In this document: positions 1-6,330 of the stretch, in pieces
How the letters are laid out: the number at the start of each line of letters is the position of its first letter
Position numbering within the stretch: position 1 is the stretch's first letter
From: Candidatus Kaiserbacteria bacterium RIFCSPHIGHO2_02_FULL_54_11b
Lineage (GTDB): Bacteria; Patescibacteriota; Minisyncoccia; Phycocordibacterales; UBA2100
Assembly (NCBI GenBank): GCA_001781275.1
Contig: MFLH01000027.1
Coordinates: 208-6,849, forward strand
Length of the DNA: 6,642 bases
Reading direction: 5' to 3'
The notes under the pieces: generated by a model
Seen by the model: the letters and a program-made list of their open reading frames with translations, nothing else
What the model was told of the DNA's origin: nothing
The model's database searches: none
Made by a program: the position numbers and the translations under genes

Positions 1-1
1 G

Positions 2-112
2 GAAAGTGATGGATTCCCAGGCGAGCCGGGTAAAATCGTCCGAATTTTACGCTACGGCTACAAAATGAATGACAGGGTGCTGCGCCCGGCACAGGTCATC
101 GTAAAAAAATAG
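2..112 (+). CDS. grpE: GrpE nucleotide exchange factor, C-terminal end (partial)
   Basis: Only the last 36 codons are present; the gene enters from the left edge and stops at TAG 110-112. The reading frame starting at base 2 ends in YGYKMNDRVLRPAQVIVKK. This matches the C-terminal beta-domain of GrpE, where a 'GY.l.dRvlRpA.V.V' pattern is typical. GrpE is the cytoplasmic dimeric factor that opens the DnaK nucleotide-binding cleft and releases ADP; the beta-domain is the part that inserts into DnaK. Its position directly before dnaK, with an 82-nt gap, strongly supports the call. The start, the coiled-coil region and its promoter lie outside the window. No terminator is visible after the stop, so transcription may continue into dnaK. 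Confidence 0.9.
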   Translation, partial: ESDGFPGEPGKIVRILRYGYKMNDRVLRPAQVIVKK

Positions 113-122
113 ATCCGCAGGT

Positions 123-151
123 TTGACAAACCGCTTTTTGAGGTGTATATA
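123..151 (+). promoter_or_regulatory. Sigma-70-type promoter for dnaK
   Basis: A perfect -35 hexamer TTGACA (123-128) is followed after 17 nt by TATATA (146-151). An overlapping TATAAA (148-153) would give a 19-nt spacer. Transcription should start near 158-160, leaving a leader of about 35 nt before the dnaK ATG. No CIRCE element (TTAGCACTC-N9-GAGTGCTAA) is seen, so HrcA control is not supported here. The leader also lacks a Shine-Dalgarno-like purine run. The promoter is inferred from sequence only. Confidence 0.75.
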
Positions 152-194
152 AATACCCTCACTCAACTCGATTTATCCGTTCACTGAAATACCC

Positions 195-2069
195 ATGTCA
201 AAAATACTTGGAATAGACCTCGGCACCACAAACTCCGCGATGGCGGTCGTCAAAGGCGGCGAACCGGAGATCATCGAGAATGCGGAAGGTGGGCGCACGA
301 CCCCGTCGGTCGTTGCTATATCGAAGACAGGTGAGCGACTCGTCGGATTACTCGCTAAACGCCAGAGCGTCACCAACCCAAAAAACACCATCTACCAGAT
401 CAAACGCTTCATCGGGCATAATTTCGACGAACCACTGGTCGCCAAAGATCGCGCCTCCGTGCCATTTGAGACGCAAAAATCTGCGAGCGGCGGCATTGAG
501 GTCAAAATGGCTGACAAATGGTATCGCCCCGAAGAGATCTCTGCGATGATACTGCAGAAATTGAAGCAAGACGCAGAGGCGCGGCTGGGGGAGACCATTA
601 CCGAGGCGGTCATCACCGTACCCGCGTATTTCAACGACTCACAGCGCCAAGCGACAAAAGATGCGGGCAAAATCGCAGGATTGGATGTGAAGCGCATCAT
701 CAACGAACCGACCGCAGCGGCGCTCGCCTACGGTTTCAACAAGAAAAAGAATGAGAAGATCGTCGTCTTCGATTTTGGAGGCGGTACGTTCGACATCTCC
801 GTGCTTGAAGTTGGTGACGATGTGATCGAAGTCCGCTCCACCGACGGCGATGCGCACTTGGGCGGTAAGGATATCGACCAGAAGATCATGGGCTGGATCG
901 CCGATGAGTTCAAAAAAGACGCCGGCATCGATGTGCGCAACGACCCGCTTGCACGCCAGCGCCTTGATGAGGCTGCGGAGAAAGCAAAGATCGAGCTTTC
1001 GACCGCGCTCGAGACCGAGATCAACATTCCGTTCATCACCTCGACCGACGCCGGTCCACAGCACCTCCTCATCAAAATGACCCGCGGAAAACTCGAGGAG
1101 ATCTCGCGGGAGTTCCTCGATCGCTCGATGGAGATAACGAAGCGCGCGATGGATGCATCGCCATTTAAAAAAGGTGACATCAACGAAGTTGTGCTCGTCG
1201 GAGGCCAGACGCGCATGCCCGCGATGCAAAAAGCGGTGGAAGATTATTTTGGGAAAAAGCCGAACCTCTCGGTCAATCCCGATGAAGTTGTGGCGATCGG
1301 CGCAGCTATTCAAGGCGGGATCTTGCAGGGTGATGTAAAAGATGTGCTCTTGCTCGACGTTATCCCGCTTAGCTTAGGTATCGAGACGATGGGAGGTGTT
1401 GCAACTAAGCTCATTGAGCGCAACACGACCATCCCGACCTCGCGTTCACAGACATTTTCGACCGCGTCCGACAATCAACCATCGGTCGAGATACATGTCG
1501 TACAAGGCGAGCGGCCCATGGTGGGAGACAACAAATCATTGGGTAAATTCAATCTCGACGGCATTCCGCCTGCGCCGCGCGGCATGCCGCAGATCGAAGT
1601 CTCCTTCGATATCGATGCCAACGGCATTCTATCGGTGAAAGCAAAAGACAAATCAACCAACAAAGAGCAATCCATCCGCATCGAAGCTACGTCTGGTCTG
1701 TCGGACGCAGAGGTGGAAAAGATGCGCAAAGATGCTGAGGTGAACGCCGACGCGGATCAGAAGAAGCGCGAACTCGTCGAAGCCCAAAATGCGGCCGACC
1801 AAGTGGTCTACGCAGCCGAGAAAGCGCTGCGCGAGCATGGAGAAAAAGTGGGGGAAGATATCAAAAAGAACGTGCAAGAAAAAATCGATGCCCTCAAATC
1901 CGCCCGCGGAGGTACCGACACAGCCGCTATCAAATTGGCTGCCGACGCCCTCTCGACCGCCATGAGCTCTATTGGCGAAGCGATGTCCAAGAATCAGCAA
2001 CAAACTCCTCCGCCGACAGACGCGGAGGGTGAACAAAAGCCGCCTGAGGGTAGCGAGCAGAAGGGCTAA
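195..2069 (+). CDS. dnaK: Molecular chaperone DnaK (Hsp70)
   Basis: This is a complete 624-aa Hsp70, the ATP-driven chaperone that binds exposed hydrophobic segments of client proteins in the cytoplasm, working with DnaJ and GrpE. The nucleotide-binding domain (about 1-380) shows the phosphate-1 loop IDLGTTNS (7-14), the KRFIG segment near 70, [12 protein letters not shown], and the phosphate-2 motif DFGGGTFD (193-200); T198 corresponds to the autophosphorylated threonine of E. coli DnaK. The interdomain linker DVLLLDV (383-389) leads into [11 protein letters not shown]. The substrate-binding beta-domain carries [18 protein letters not shown], and a helical lid with [14 protein letters not shown] follows. 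The tail is rich in P, Q and E and ends in EGSEQKG, unlike the EEV-type tail of many bacterial DnaKs. Residue 390 is Ile where most DnaKs have Thr (linker 'DVTPLS'). ATG 195 is chosen because it begins the conserved N-terminus exactly. No Shine-Dalgarno precedes it. Confidence 0.98.
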   Translation: MSKILGIDLGTTNSAMAVVKGGEPEIIENAEGGRTTPSVVAISKTGERLVGLLAKRQSVTNPKNTIYQIKRFIGHNFDEPLVAKDRASVPFETQKSASGGIEVKMADKWYRPEEISAMILQKLKQDAEARLGETITEAVITVPAYFNDSQRQATKDAGKIAGLDVKRIINEPTAAALAYGFNKKKNEKIVVFDFGGGTFDISVLEVGDDVIEVRSTDGDAHLGGKDIDQKIMGWIADEFKKDAGIDVRNDPLARQRLDEAAEKAKIELSTALETEINIPFITSTDAGPQHLLIKMTRGKLEEISREFLDRSMEITKRAMDASPFKKGDINEVVLVGGQTRMPAMQKAVEDYFGKKPNLSVNPDEVVAIGAAIQGGILQGDVKDVLLLDVIPLSLGIETMGGVATKLIERNTTIPTSRSQTFSTASDNQPSVEIHVVQGERPMVGDNKSLGKFNLDGIPPAPRGMPQIEVSFDIDANGILSVKAKDKSTNKEQSIRIEATSGLSDAEVEKMRKDAEVNADADQKKRELVEAQNAADQVVYAAEKALREHGEKVGEDIKKNVQEKIDALKSARGGTDTAAIKLAADALSTAMSSIGEAMSKNQQQTPPPTDAEGEQKPPEGSEQKG

Positions 2070-2115
2070 CTGTTAGGATGACGGCATCCCGTCGTGAGCG
2101 GGTAATGTTGATCTT

Positions 2116-2120
2116 GGGAG
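2116..2120 (+). promoter_or_regulatory. Shine-Dalgarno site of the small membrane protein gene
   Basis: GGGAG (extendable to GGGAGAG, 2116-2122) lies 6 nt before ATG 2127. It is the only well-placed Shine-Dalgarno sequence before any of the complete genes in this window, so it both fixes the start and sets this gene apart from its neighbours. Confidence 0.7.
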
Positions 2121-2126
2121 AGACCC

Positions 2127-2492
2127 ATGTACTCAGAACTTTGGGTTCTGCTCATTGTTGCTGCTGCGGTCGTTTTTGCCCTGTGGGCAATCGCTAACGG
2201 CATCTTCATGGGCATGAACGTCGTCTATGGTGGCATCTGCTGGTTCGGAATCTCGCTTGTCGTCTGGGCCACCTTTATCCTCGGCTACACAGCAAGTACG
2301 ATTGTTGTCGGCTACTTGTTGGGCTCAGGCGAACGGGGCTATTTGGTCGGCTTTGCGCTGTTCGCGGTTCCCTGGCTTGCCGGTCTGCCGATCGGCAACA
2401 AGCTCGTACCACTTCTAAGCGTCGATGTGTTCGGTCGAGGTCCGGTCTGGCGTTGGCGAGTGACACCGAACGACGTGCTTTGGCCGTCGTAA
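2127..2492 (+). CDS. Small multi-pass membrane protein, function unknown
   Basis: This is a complete 121-aa protein that I do not recognise. It is strongly hydrophobic with about three membrane segments (roughly 5-26, 34-62 and 71-95). A short polar C-terminus with an Arg/Trp-rich patch (GRGPVWRWRV, about 104-113) is probably cytoplasmic. No cysteine or histidine cluster, enzyme motif or cleavable signal peptide is evident. ATG 2127 is supported by GGGAGAG just upstream. The gene sits 57 nt after dnaK and is followed within about 30 nt by a strong terminator, so it ends the dnaK transcription unit. A weak extended -10-like TGTTAGGAT at 2071-2079 could give it a promoter of its own. Its place between dnaK and dnaJ does not by itself imply a chaperone role. 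Confidence 0.8.
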   Translation: MYSELWVLLIVAAAVVFALWAIANGIFMGMNVVYGGICWFGISLVVWATFILGYTASTIVVGYLLGSGERGYLVGFALFAVPWLAGLPIGNKLVPLLSVDVFGRGPVWRWRVTPNDVLWPS

Positions 2493-2522
2493 AGCCGAAC
2501 GATCATAGCTGCGATGCAGAGG

Positions 2523-2550
2523 GGGCGCCGCGAGTCGGCGCCCTTTTGCT
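2523..2550 (+). terminator. Rho-independent terminator after the dnaK unit
   Basis: GGGCGCCG (2523-2530) pairs perfectly with CGGCGCCC (2536-2543) around the 5-nt loop CGAGT. TTTT (2544-2547) and a further T-rich stretch follow. This GC-rich 8-bp stem plus U-tract is a textbook intrinsic terminator on the + strand. It separates dnaK and the small membrane gene from dnaJ, which therefore needs its own promoter. Confidence 0.93.
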
Positions 2551-2577
2551 TTGCAAACTTTTTCCAAGTAGTATGAT
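2551..2577 (+). promoter_or_regulatory. Promoter of dnaJ, probably giving a leaderless mRNA
   Basis: TATGAT (2572-2577) matches 5 of 6 bases of the -10 consensus. TTGCAA (2551-2556, 15-nt spacer) or TTTGCA (2550-2555, 16-nt spacer) can serve as the -35. The -10 ends 9 nt before the dnaJ ATG, so the predicted start of transcription (about 2584-2586) is 1-3 nt before the start codon. The preceding terminator makes a promoter here necessary. There is no Shine-Dalgarno before the ATG. The short dyad GTAT-G-ATAC (2571-2579) overlaps the -10. Confidence 0.72.
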
Positions 2578-2586
2578 ACTCACGAT

Positions 2587-3657
2587 ATGAAGAATTATTA
2601 TGACTTGCTGGGCGTGAGTAAGACTGCGAGTGAAGAGGAGATAAAGTCGGCGTTCAGAAAATTGGCACACAAGTATCATCCGGATAAGAAGGGGGGCGAT
2701 GAGAAGAAGTTCAAAGAGGTGAGTGAGGCCTACTCGGTGCTTTCTGATAAAAAGAAGCGCGCCGAATACGATACGTACGGCAAAACCTTTGCCGGAGGGG
2801 GCGGGCCACAACAGGGAGGATTCGGTGGATTTGATTTCTCCAACTTCCAAGGATTCGGCGGGCAGAATGGGCAGGCATTTGAATTTGATCTCGGGGATAT
2901 TTTTGGAGAAGTATTCGGTGGTGGGCAGAGACAGGCGCGACGCGGGCGTGATATTTCGATAGATATTGAACTATCGTTCCGTGAATCAATCTTTGGCGCG
3001 GAGCGGCGCGTGCTGGTCTCCAAGATGAGTGTCTGCGATACATGTGATGGCTCGGGCGCGAAGAAAGGCTCGAAGCTCATCACCTGTACGAGCTGCAACG
3101 GCAAAGGCGAGATACGCGAGTCGCGCAATTCATTCTTTGGGACGTTTACCTCTGCACGTCCGTGCCCACGTTGCCACGGACGAGGACAGATGCCGGAGGC
3201 CGCGTGCGAGACATGCCGCGGTGAGGGCATACGCAAGCGGGAAGAGGAGATACACATCGTGGTCCCTGCGGGAGTCGAAGATGGCGAGATGATACGCATG
3301 CCAGGGCGCGGAGAAGCAGCCACGGGCGCTTCTGCCGGCGATTTGTACGTAAAGCTACACATAAAAGCTGATGCAAAATTTTCGCGCGAAGGCAACAGCC
3401 TCATCACTGTGCTTCCCATCAAACTCTCCGATGCGCTTTTGGGCGGGGAGTACCGCGTGCCGACGCTCGAAGGGGATGAAGTCATCGGCGTTGCCCCCGG
3501 CATCTCACACGGAGAGGTCATCCGCGTACGCGGCAAGGGTGTGCCCCATGGCCGCGGCCGTGGCGATTTGCTCGTGCGTGTAGACATCGAATTCCCGAAG
3601 AAGCTTTCGAAGCACGCGCGTGAGTTGATAGAAAAATTACGCACCGAAGGACTCTAG
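2587..3657 (+). CDS. dnaJ: Co-chaperone DnaJ (type I Hsp40)
   Basis: This is a complete 356-aa DnaJ, which delivers unfolded proteins to DnaK and stimulates its ATPase. The J domain (1-66) has the essential HPD at 31-33 after a YHPDK helix junction. A Gly/Phe-rich region (about 70-115) follows, with [16 protein letters not shown] and [10 protein letters not shown]. The zinc-binding domain has all four CxxCxGxG repeats: C150/C153 (CDTCDGSG), C167/C170 (CTSCNGKG), C193/C196 (CPRCHGRG) and C207/C210 (CETCRGEG). The client-binding C-terminal domains include [15 protein letters not shown] and [15 protein letters not shown]. It is somewhat shorter than E. coli DnaJ (376 aa), mainly in the linker and tail, but nothing essential is missing. 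ATG 2587 is the start because [10 protein letters not shown] is the canonical N-terminus. It is transcribed separately from dnaK. Confidence 0.97.
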   Translation: MKNYYDLLGVSKTASEEEIKSAFRKLAHKYHPDKKGGDEKKFKEVSEAYSVLSDKKKRAEYDTYGKTFAGGGGPQQGGFGGFDFSNFQGFGGQNGQAFEFDLGDIFGEVFGGGQRQARRGRDISIDIELSFRESIFGAERRVLVSKMSVCDTCDGSGAKKGSKLITCTSCNGKGEIRESRNSFFGTFTSARPCPRCHGRGQMPEAACETCRGEGIRKREEEIHIVVPAGVEDGEMIRMPGRGEAATGASAGDLYVKLHIKADAKFSREGNSLITVLPIKLSDALLGGEYRVPTLEGDEVIGVAPGISHGEVIRVRGKGVPHGRGRGDLLVRVDIEFPKKLSKHARELIEKLRTEGL

Positions 3658-3661
3658 TTTT

Positions 3662-3673
3662 GCCTCGCGAGGC
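3662..3673. repeat. Perfect 12-bp palindrome at the expected -35 position
   Basis: GCCTCGCGAGGC is its own reverse complement and lies just after the dnaJ stop, 13 nt before the -10 element of the next gene. As RNA it would form only a 4-bp stem with a CGCG loop and has no following T-run, so it is not a convincing terminator. It occupies the place where a -35 would lie, which would suit a protein-binding operator. That role is inference. Confidence 0.4.
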
Positions 3674-3686
3674 CCCAGAGATGTAG

Positions 3687-3692
3687 TAAAAT
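3687..3692 (+). promoter_or_regulatory. -10 element for the five-helix membrane protein (leaderless)
   Basis: TAAAAT (5 of 6 to the -10 consensus) ends 6 nt before ATG 3699, so transcription would begin at about the start codon itself. No good -35 is visible at the right distance; the 12-bp palindrome occupies that place. GAGG (3694-3697) lies only 1 nt from the ATG, too close to act as a Shine-Dalgarno. Confidence 0.55.
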
Positions 3693-3698
3693 AGAGGA

Positions 3699-4187
3699 AT
3701 GGATTTTTCCGCGTGGGGAGCGATTTTTGCACACTGGCCGACCGATTGGATCATCATCGGCGCGTTTGCGATTTTCGCCGCGCTTGATGCGATGCGCTCC
3801 GGCTCTGCGCGTATTGCAGCACTCGTCTTGAGCCTGCCCGCTGCCCTCCTCTTCACCCAAGCGCTTCCCCAGGCACTCTTCTTAGGACCACTTTCCGCAC
3901 AACTCACGGCGCCACTCGCACAGGTTGGAGTATTCGTCGTTATCGAAATCGTTTTGTACATCGTGGCTCATCGGCTCATATTCACCTTCTCCGACGGTGC
4001 CAAGCCCATCCAAGCCCTTGTGGCGGGGCTTGCGGCGGCTATCGTGCTTCTCGTCGTCTGGCTCCAAGTCCCCGGCCTCGACTCCGTGTGGCATTTTGGT
4101 GATCAGGTGCAGGCGGTCTTTGGGGAAGCCTACCGATTCTGGTGGCTCATCGGCTCCTACATCGCCCTCGCTGCTGTCCGCAGTTAG
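3699..4187 (+). CDS. Multi-pass membrane protein, CvpA-like in appearance
   Basis: This is a complete 162-aa hydrophobic protein with about five predicted membrane segments (17-32, 37-60, 74-95, 104-122, 147-160). The first half (DWIIIGAFAIFAALDAMRSG, then a basic turn and a second helix) resembles the N-terminal pattern of CvpA/colicin-V-production family proteins, where a DxxI helix is followed by an R-G turn. That resemblance is weak, and the R-G-F signature is not clear (here R33-S-G35). Charged residues inside or near helices include E83 and H91-R92. No enzymatic motif is seen. The ATG is supported by the -10 element 6 nt upstream. It lies between dnaJ and a transporter with no terminator on either side, so read-through from dnaJ is possible. 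Function unknown. Confidence 0.75.
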   Translation: MDFSAWGAIFAHWPTDWIIIGAFAIFAALDAMRSGSARIAALVLSLPAALLFTQALPQALFLGPLSAQLTAPLAQVGVFVVIEIVLYIVAHRLIFTFSDGAKPIQALVAGLAAAIVLLVVWLQVPGLDSVWHFGDQVQAVFGEAYRFWWLIGSYIALAAVRS

Positions 4188-4241
4188 ATAGTCCTTTGTA
4201 AACATGGAAATGCTTGCAAGAAGTCGCGCTTGTGGTGTACT

Positions 4242-4250
4242 TGTTCTAAT
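4242..4250 (+). promoter_or_regulatory. Extended -10 promoter for the EamA transporter gene
   Basis: TGT directly precedes TCTAAT (4245-4250), giving an extended -10 (TGn plus a 5-of-6 hexamer). The hexamer ends 9 nt before ATG 4260, which predicts a transcript start about 2-3 nt upstream of the start codon. No -35 is evident, as is common for extended -10 promoters. CTTGCAAG (4213-4220) is an 8-bp palindrome upstream of unknown meaning. Confidence 0.6.
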
Positions 4251-4259
4251 TGCTTGTAT

Positions 4260-5156
4260 ATGTCGCAAGAACTCGTGATTGCAGTAATCGCCGGCCTTGG
4301 CGGCATGATGGGCTGGGGGCTTGCTGATTTCTTCGCAAAAAAAACCATTGACCGCATCGGCGATGTGCAAACTCTCGCGTGGGCTGGGGTATTCGGGTGC
4401 GTTACTTTCGGTCTTGCGGCTTTGTATCAAGTCGCAGTACGCGGCGGACAGTTTTCTATTCCAAATGATGTATTGACGTGGGCTTTGCTCGTATTTTTCG
4501 GAGCGCTTCAGGCGGCTGTCTACCTCTTTGCATACAACGGTTTCGGTAAGGGACAAATCGCTCTCCTTACCCCCGTCTTCGCGTCCTTCTCCGGTATCGT
4601 GGCCATTATTTCAATACTCTTTTTGGGCGAGCCGACGAACGCATCGCGCATCCTTATACTCATCGTGATTTTCGGAGGAATCATTCTCCTCAATCTGGAT
4701 GTGGCGGCATTCCGCTCGCGTCGCATTAGCTTTATGCATGTACCGGGGTTTCGCGAAGTTATCATCGCAACCGCGCTTGCCGCCCTGTGGACCATTCTCT
4801 GGTATCTTTTTGTGAACGGTAAAGATTGGCTTGCGTATTCATTTTATATGTTCATTTTCATGACGCTAGCCGTCTTTGCAATGGCAAAGTCACGTCGTCT
4901 TCCTATGCGTGTGGGTACGCGGCAACTCTGGCTCTTCGTGGTGCTTATCGGTATCTGTGAGACAGTCGCCTACCTCGCGATAACCTTAGGATACGGTACA
5001 ACATCTCTCACGAGCGTTGTTACAGTTTTGAGTGGAGGTTTCTCGCTGCCTACCATCATACTCGCGTATATCTTTCTCAAAGAAAGAATAAGTCCTGTCC
5101 AATGGGCAGGCTGTCTTCTGATTGTTGCGGGGACCATGCTTCTGCCTCTGGTATAA
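4260..5156 (+). CDS. EamA/DMT-superfamily membrane transporter
   Basis: This is a complete 298-aa inner-membrane protein with about ten helices arranged as two tandem EamA-like repeats (about 4-143 and 165-298). The repeat signature appears twice: 'G.gqiall.Pv...s.iva...l.FLGEP..' with E123, and 'GyGttsLtsVvtvLsggfslptiilayiFLKE' with E275 before the last helix. N-terminal GWGLADFFAKK is typical of family members. EamA proteins are secondary exporters or permeases for amino acids, amines and other small metabolites; the substrate cannot be read from the sequence. ATG 4260 is preferred over an in-frame TTG at 4230 because it starts the first helix directly and sits 9 nt after an extended -10. 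The TAA stop lies inside the promoter of the next gene, a PLP decarboxylase, so a linked substrate or product is plausible. Confidence 0.9.
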   Translation: MSQELVIAVIAGLGGMMGWGLADFFAKKTIDRIGDVQTLAWAGVFGCVTFGLAALYQVAVRGGQFSIPNDVLTWALLVFFGALQAAVYLFAYNGFGKGQIALLTPVFASFSGIVAIISILFLGEPTNASRILILIVIFGGIILLNLDVAAFRSRRISFMHVPGFREVIIATALAALWTILWYLFVNGKDWLAYSFYMFIFMTLAVFAMAKSRRLPMRVGTRQLWLFVVLIGICETVAYLAITLGYGTTSLTSVVTVLSGGFSLPTIILAYIFLKERISPVQWAGCLLIVAGTMLLPLV

Positions 5157-5157
5157 T
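5149..5157 (+). promoter_or_regulatory. Perfect extended -10 promoter overlapping the transporter stop codon
   Basis: TGG plus TATAAT (5152-5157) is a perfect extended -10. The TAA stop of the upstream gene (5154-5156) is formed by the hexamer itself. The element ends 9 nt before ATG 5167, so the mRNA should begin about 2-3 nt before the start codon. No -35 is seen at 16-18 nt. The sequence between the -10 and the ATG has no Shine-Dalgarno. Confidence 0.75.
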
Positions 5158-5166
5158 CAAACGCTT

Positions 5167-6294
5167 ATGTCCGAAATTTTTACGCAAAAAGAACTCGAGG
5201 AAATGCCGCACAAAACACCTTATTTTGTATTCTCAAAGAAAGCGCTCAAAAATCGTTACAAGGAATTCAAAACCTGTTTCCCCAATTCTTCTATCTATTA
5301 CGCGATGAAGGCCGACGCAGAGAAAGGCGTTTTGGAGACTCTCAACGACGCTGGCGCAGGCTTCGAGGCCGCTTCAGTGCATGAATTGCATCTCCTGAAA
5401 GCTATCGGAGTACCTGCTGATAGAATTCTTTATGGAACCTCGGTAAAACCACCCTCACACATCAAAGAGTTCCACGAATACGGGGTGAATCGCTTCGCAT
5501 TTGACTCTATGCCTGAGCTCGAGAAAATTGCTTCTATTGCACCCAAGGCGCGTGTTTATGTGCGTGTCAGCGTTAATGACACAGGGAGTGTGTACCGCTT
5601 TTCTGAGAAGTTCGGTACCGTGCACGAGAATATTGTCCCGCTCCTCGTCCGTGCCCGCGATCTCGGCCTTGAACACTACGGCATCAGCTTCCACGTGGGC
5701 TCACAGGCGGGAAATCCGGAAGCGTGGGCCAACGCCATCGGGAGCCTTATTCCGGTCTTGAAACATCTCGATGAGCTTGGGCTTCGCATAGAGATCCTCA
5801 ATATCGGGGGAGGGTACCCATGTTTCTACCCGTCAAGTGAGAAAGAAATTACTCTACAAGAAATATCGGAGAGTGTACATGCGGCACTCAAAAAGTTGCC
5901 GTATCAGCCACACCTCGTGCTTGAGCCGGGGCGCGCGATGGTGGCCGGTGCCGCAGTTCTTGTCGCAAGCGTCATTGCGCGCGTGGAACGCATCGAGCAC
6001 ACGTGGCTCTTTCTTGATGCGGGTGTCTACAACGGTCTTTTCGAGAGTCTGGCATATCAAGGATCTATCGTATATCGCGTCAGTTCTTTAAGGCCGCCTG
6101 CGGATTCTGGAGAAGCGGTGTTTGCACTTGCTGGCCCGACAGGCGACAGTTGGGACGTGGTTAGTCGCGAGGCTCATCTGCCGGCAGACATCACTCCGGG
6201 GGACAAGCTCGTTTTCCATAGCGTAGGGGCTTACAACTTGGTGATGGTCGGACGCTTCAACGGATTCCCCAAGCCAGACGTTTATTTCGTTTGA
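5167..6294 (+). CDS. Fold-type III PLP-dependent decarboxylase (ornithine/lysine/DAP family), catalytic Cys replaced
   Basis: This is a complete 375-aa enzyme of the Orn/Lys/Arg/DAP decarboxylase family 2, with an alanine-racemase-like TIM barrel followed by a beta domain. Visible active-site motifs are the PLP Schiff-base lysine K48 in YYAMKAD, H176 in FHVGSQ, the phosphate loop GGGYP (214-218), EPGR (253-256) and D284 in LDAGVYNGLFE. C-terminal GAYN with Y356, followed by FNGFPKP, matches the ornithine decarboxylase pattern. The motif that normally reads GPTCDxxD is GPTGDSWD here: the catalytic cysteine, donated across the dimer interface in ornithine decarboxylase, is G326. The LDxGvynGL and GPT-DSWD context looks closer to ornithine/lysine than to diaminopimelate decarboxylases, so polyamine formation is one possibility, but activity and substrate are uncertain. 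ATG 5167 is chosen over upstream in-frame TTG codons because of the adjacent promoter and a natural N-terminus. Confidence 0.9.
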   Translation: MSEIFTQKELEEMPHKTPYFVFSKKALKNRYKEFKTCFPNSSIYYAMKADAEKGVLETLNDAGAGFEAASVHELHLLKAIGVPADRILYGTSVKPPSHIKEFHEYGVNRFAFDSMPELEKIASIAPKARVYVRVSVNDTGSVYRFSEKFGTVHENIVPLLVRARDLGLEHYGISFHVGSQAGNPEAWANAIGSLIPVLKHLDELGLRIEILNIGGGYPCFYPSSEKEITLQEISESVHAALKKLPYQPHLVLEPGRAMVAGAAVLVASVIARVERIEHTWLFLDAGVYNGLFESLAYQGSIVYRVSSLRPPADSGEAVFALAGPTGDSWDVVSREAHLPADITPGDKLVFHSVGAYNLVMVGRFNGFPKPDVYFV

Positions 6295-6318
6295 CAGTAA
6301 ATCTACACGTTCTACACT
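6291..6318 (+). promoter_or_regulatory. Promoter of the last gene; -35 contains the decarboxylase stop codon
   Basis: A perfect TTGACA (6291-6296) includes the TGA stop (6292-6294) of the decarboxylase gene. TACACT (6313-6318, 4 of 6 to consensus) follows after 16 nt. Transcription would begin near 6325, leaving about 6 nt before ATG 6331. There is no Shine-Dalgarno. The 7-bp direct repeat TCTACAC (6302-6308 and 6311-6317, 9-nt period) covers the -10. Confidence 0.65.
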
Positions 6319-6330
6319 TGTTCTGTGCCC

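Noticed and set aside
639..1313. 224-aa open frame on the - strand opposite dnaK
   Set aside because: It mirrors the highly conserved DnaK coding sequence, has no recognisable motif and no start signals.
2080..2093. Hairpin GACGG-CATC-CCGTC after the dnaK stop as a terminator
   Set aside because: The stem is only 5 bp and no T-run follows, so termination is unlikely; the real terminator is at 2523-2550.
2730..3644. 304-aa open frame on the - strand opposite dnaJ
   Set aside because: It is antisense to a clear dnaJ, rich in Ser, Pro and Arg without domain structure, and arises from the codon bias of dnaJ.
3694..3697. GAGG before ATG 3699 as a Shine-Dalgarno
   Set aside because: Only 1 nt separates it from the ATG, too close for ribosome binding in the usual geometry.
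4230..4259. Upstream TTG start extending the EamA transporter by 10 residues
   Set aside because: The extension (LWCTCSNCLY-like) is not typical of the family, overlaps the predicted extended -10, and ATG 4260 is better placed.
3882..4556. 224-aa open frame on the - strand across two membrane protein genes
   Set aside because: It overlaps two well-supported + strand genes and their promoter, and its protein has a polar, shadow-like composition with no domain.
5122..5166. Upstream TTG start for the decarboxylase, overlapping the transporter gene
   Set aside because: It would precede the perfect TATAAT promoter and add residues not seen in the family; ATG 5167 fits both promoter and protein.
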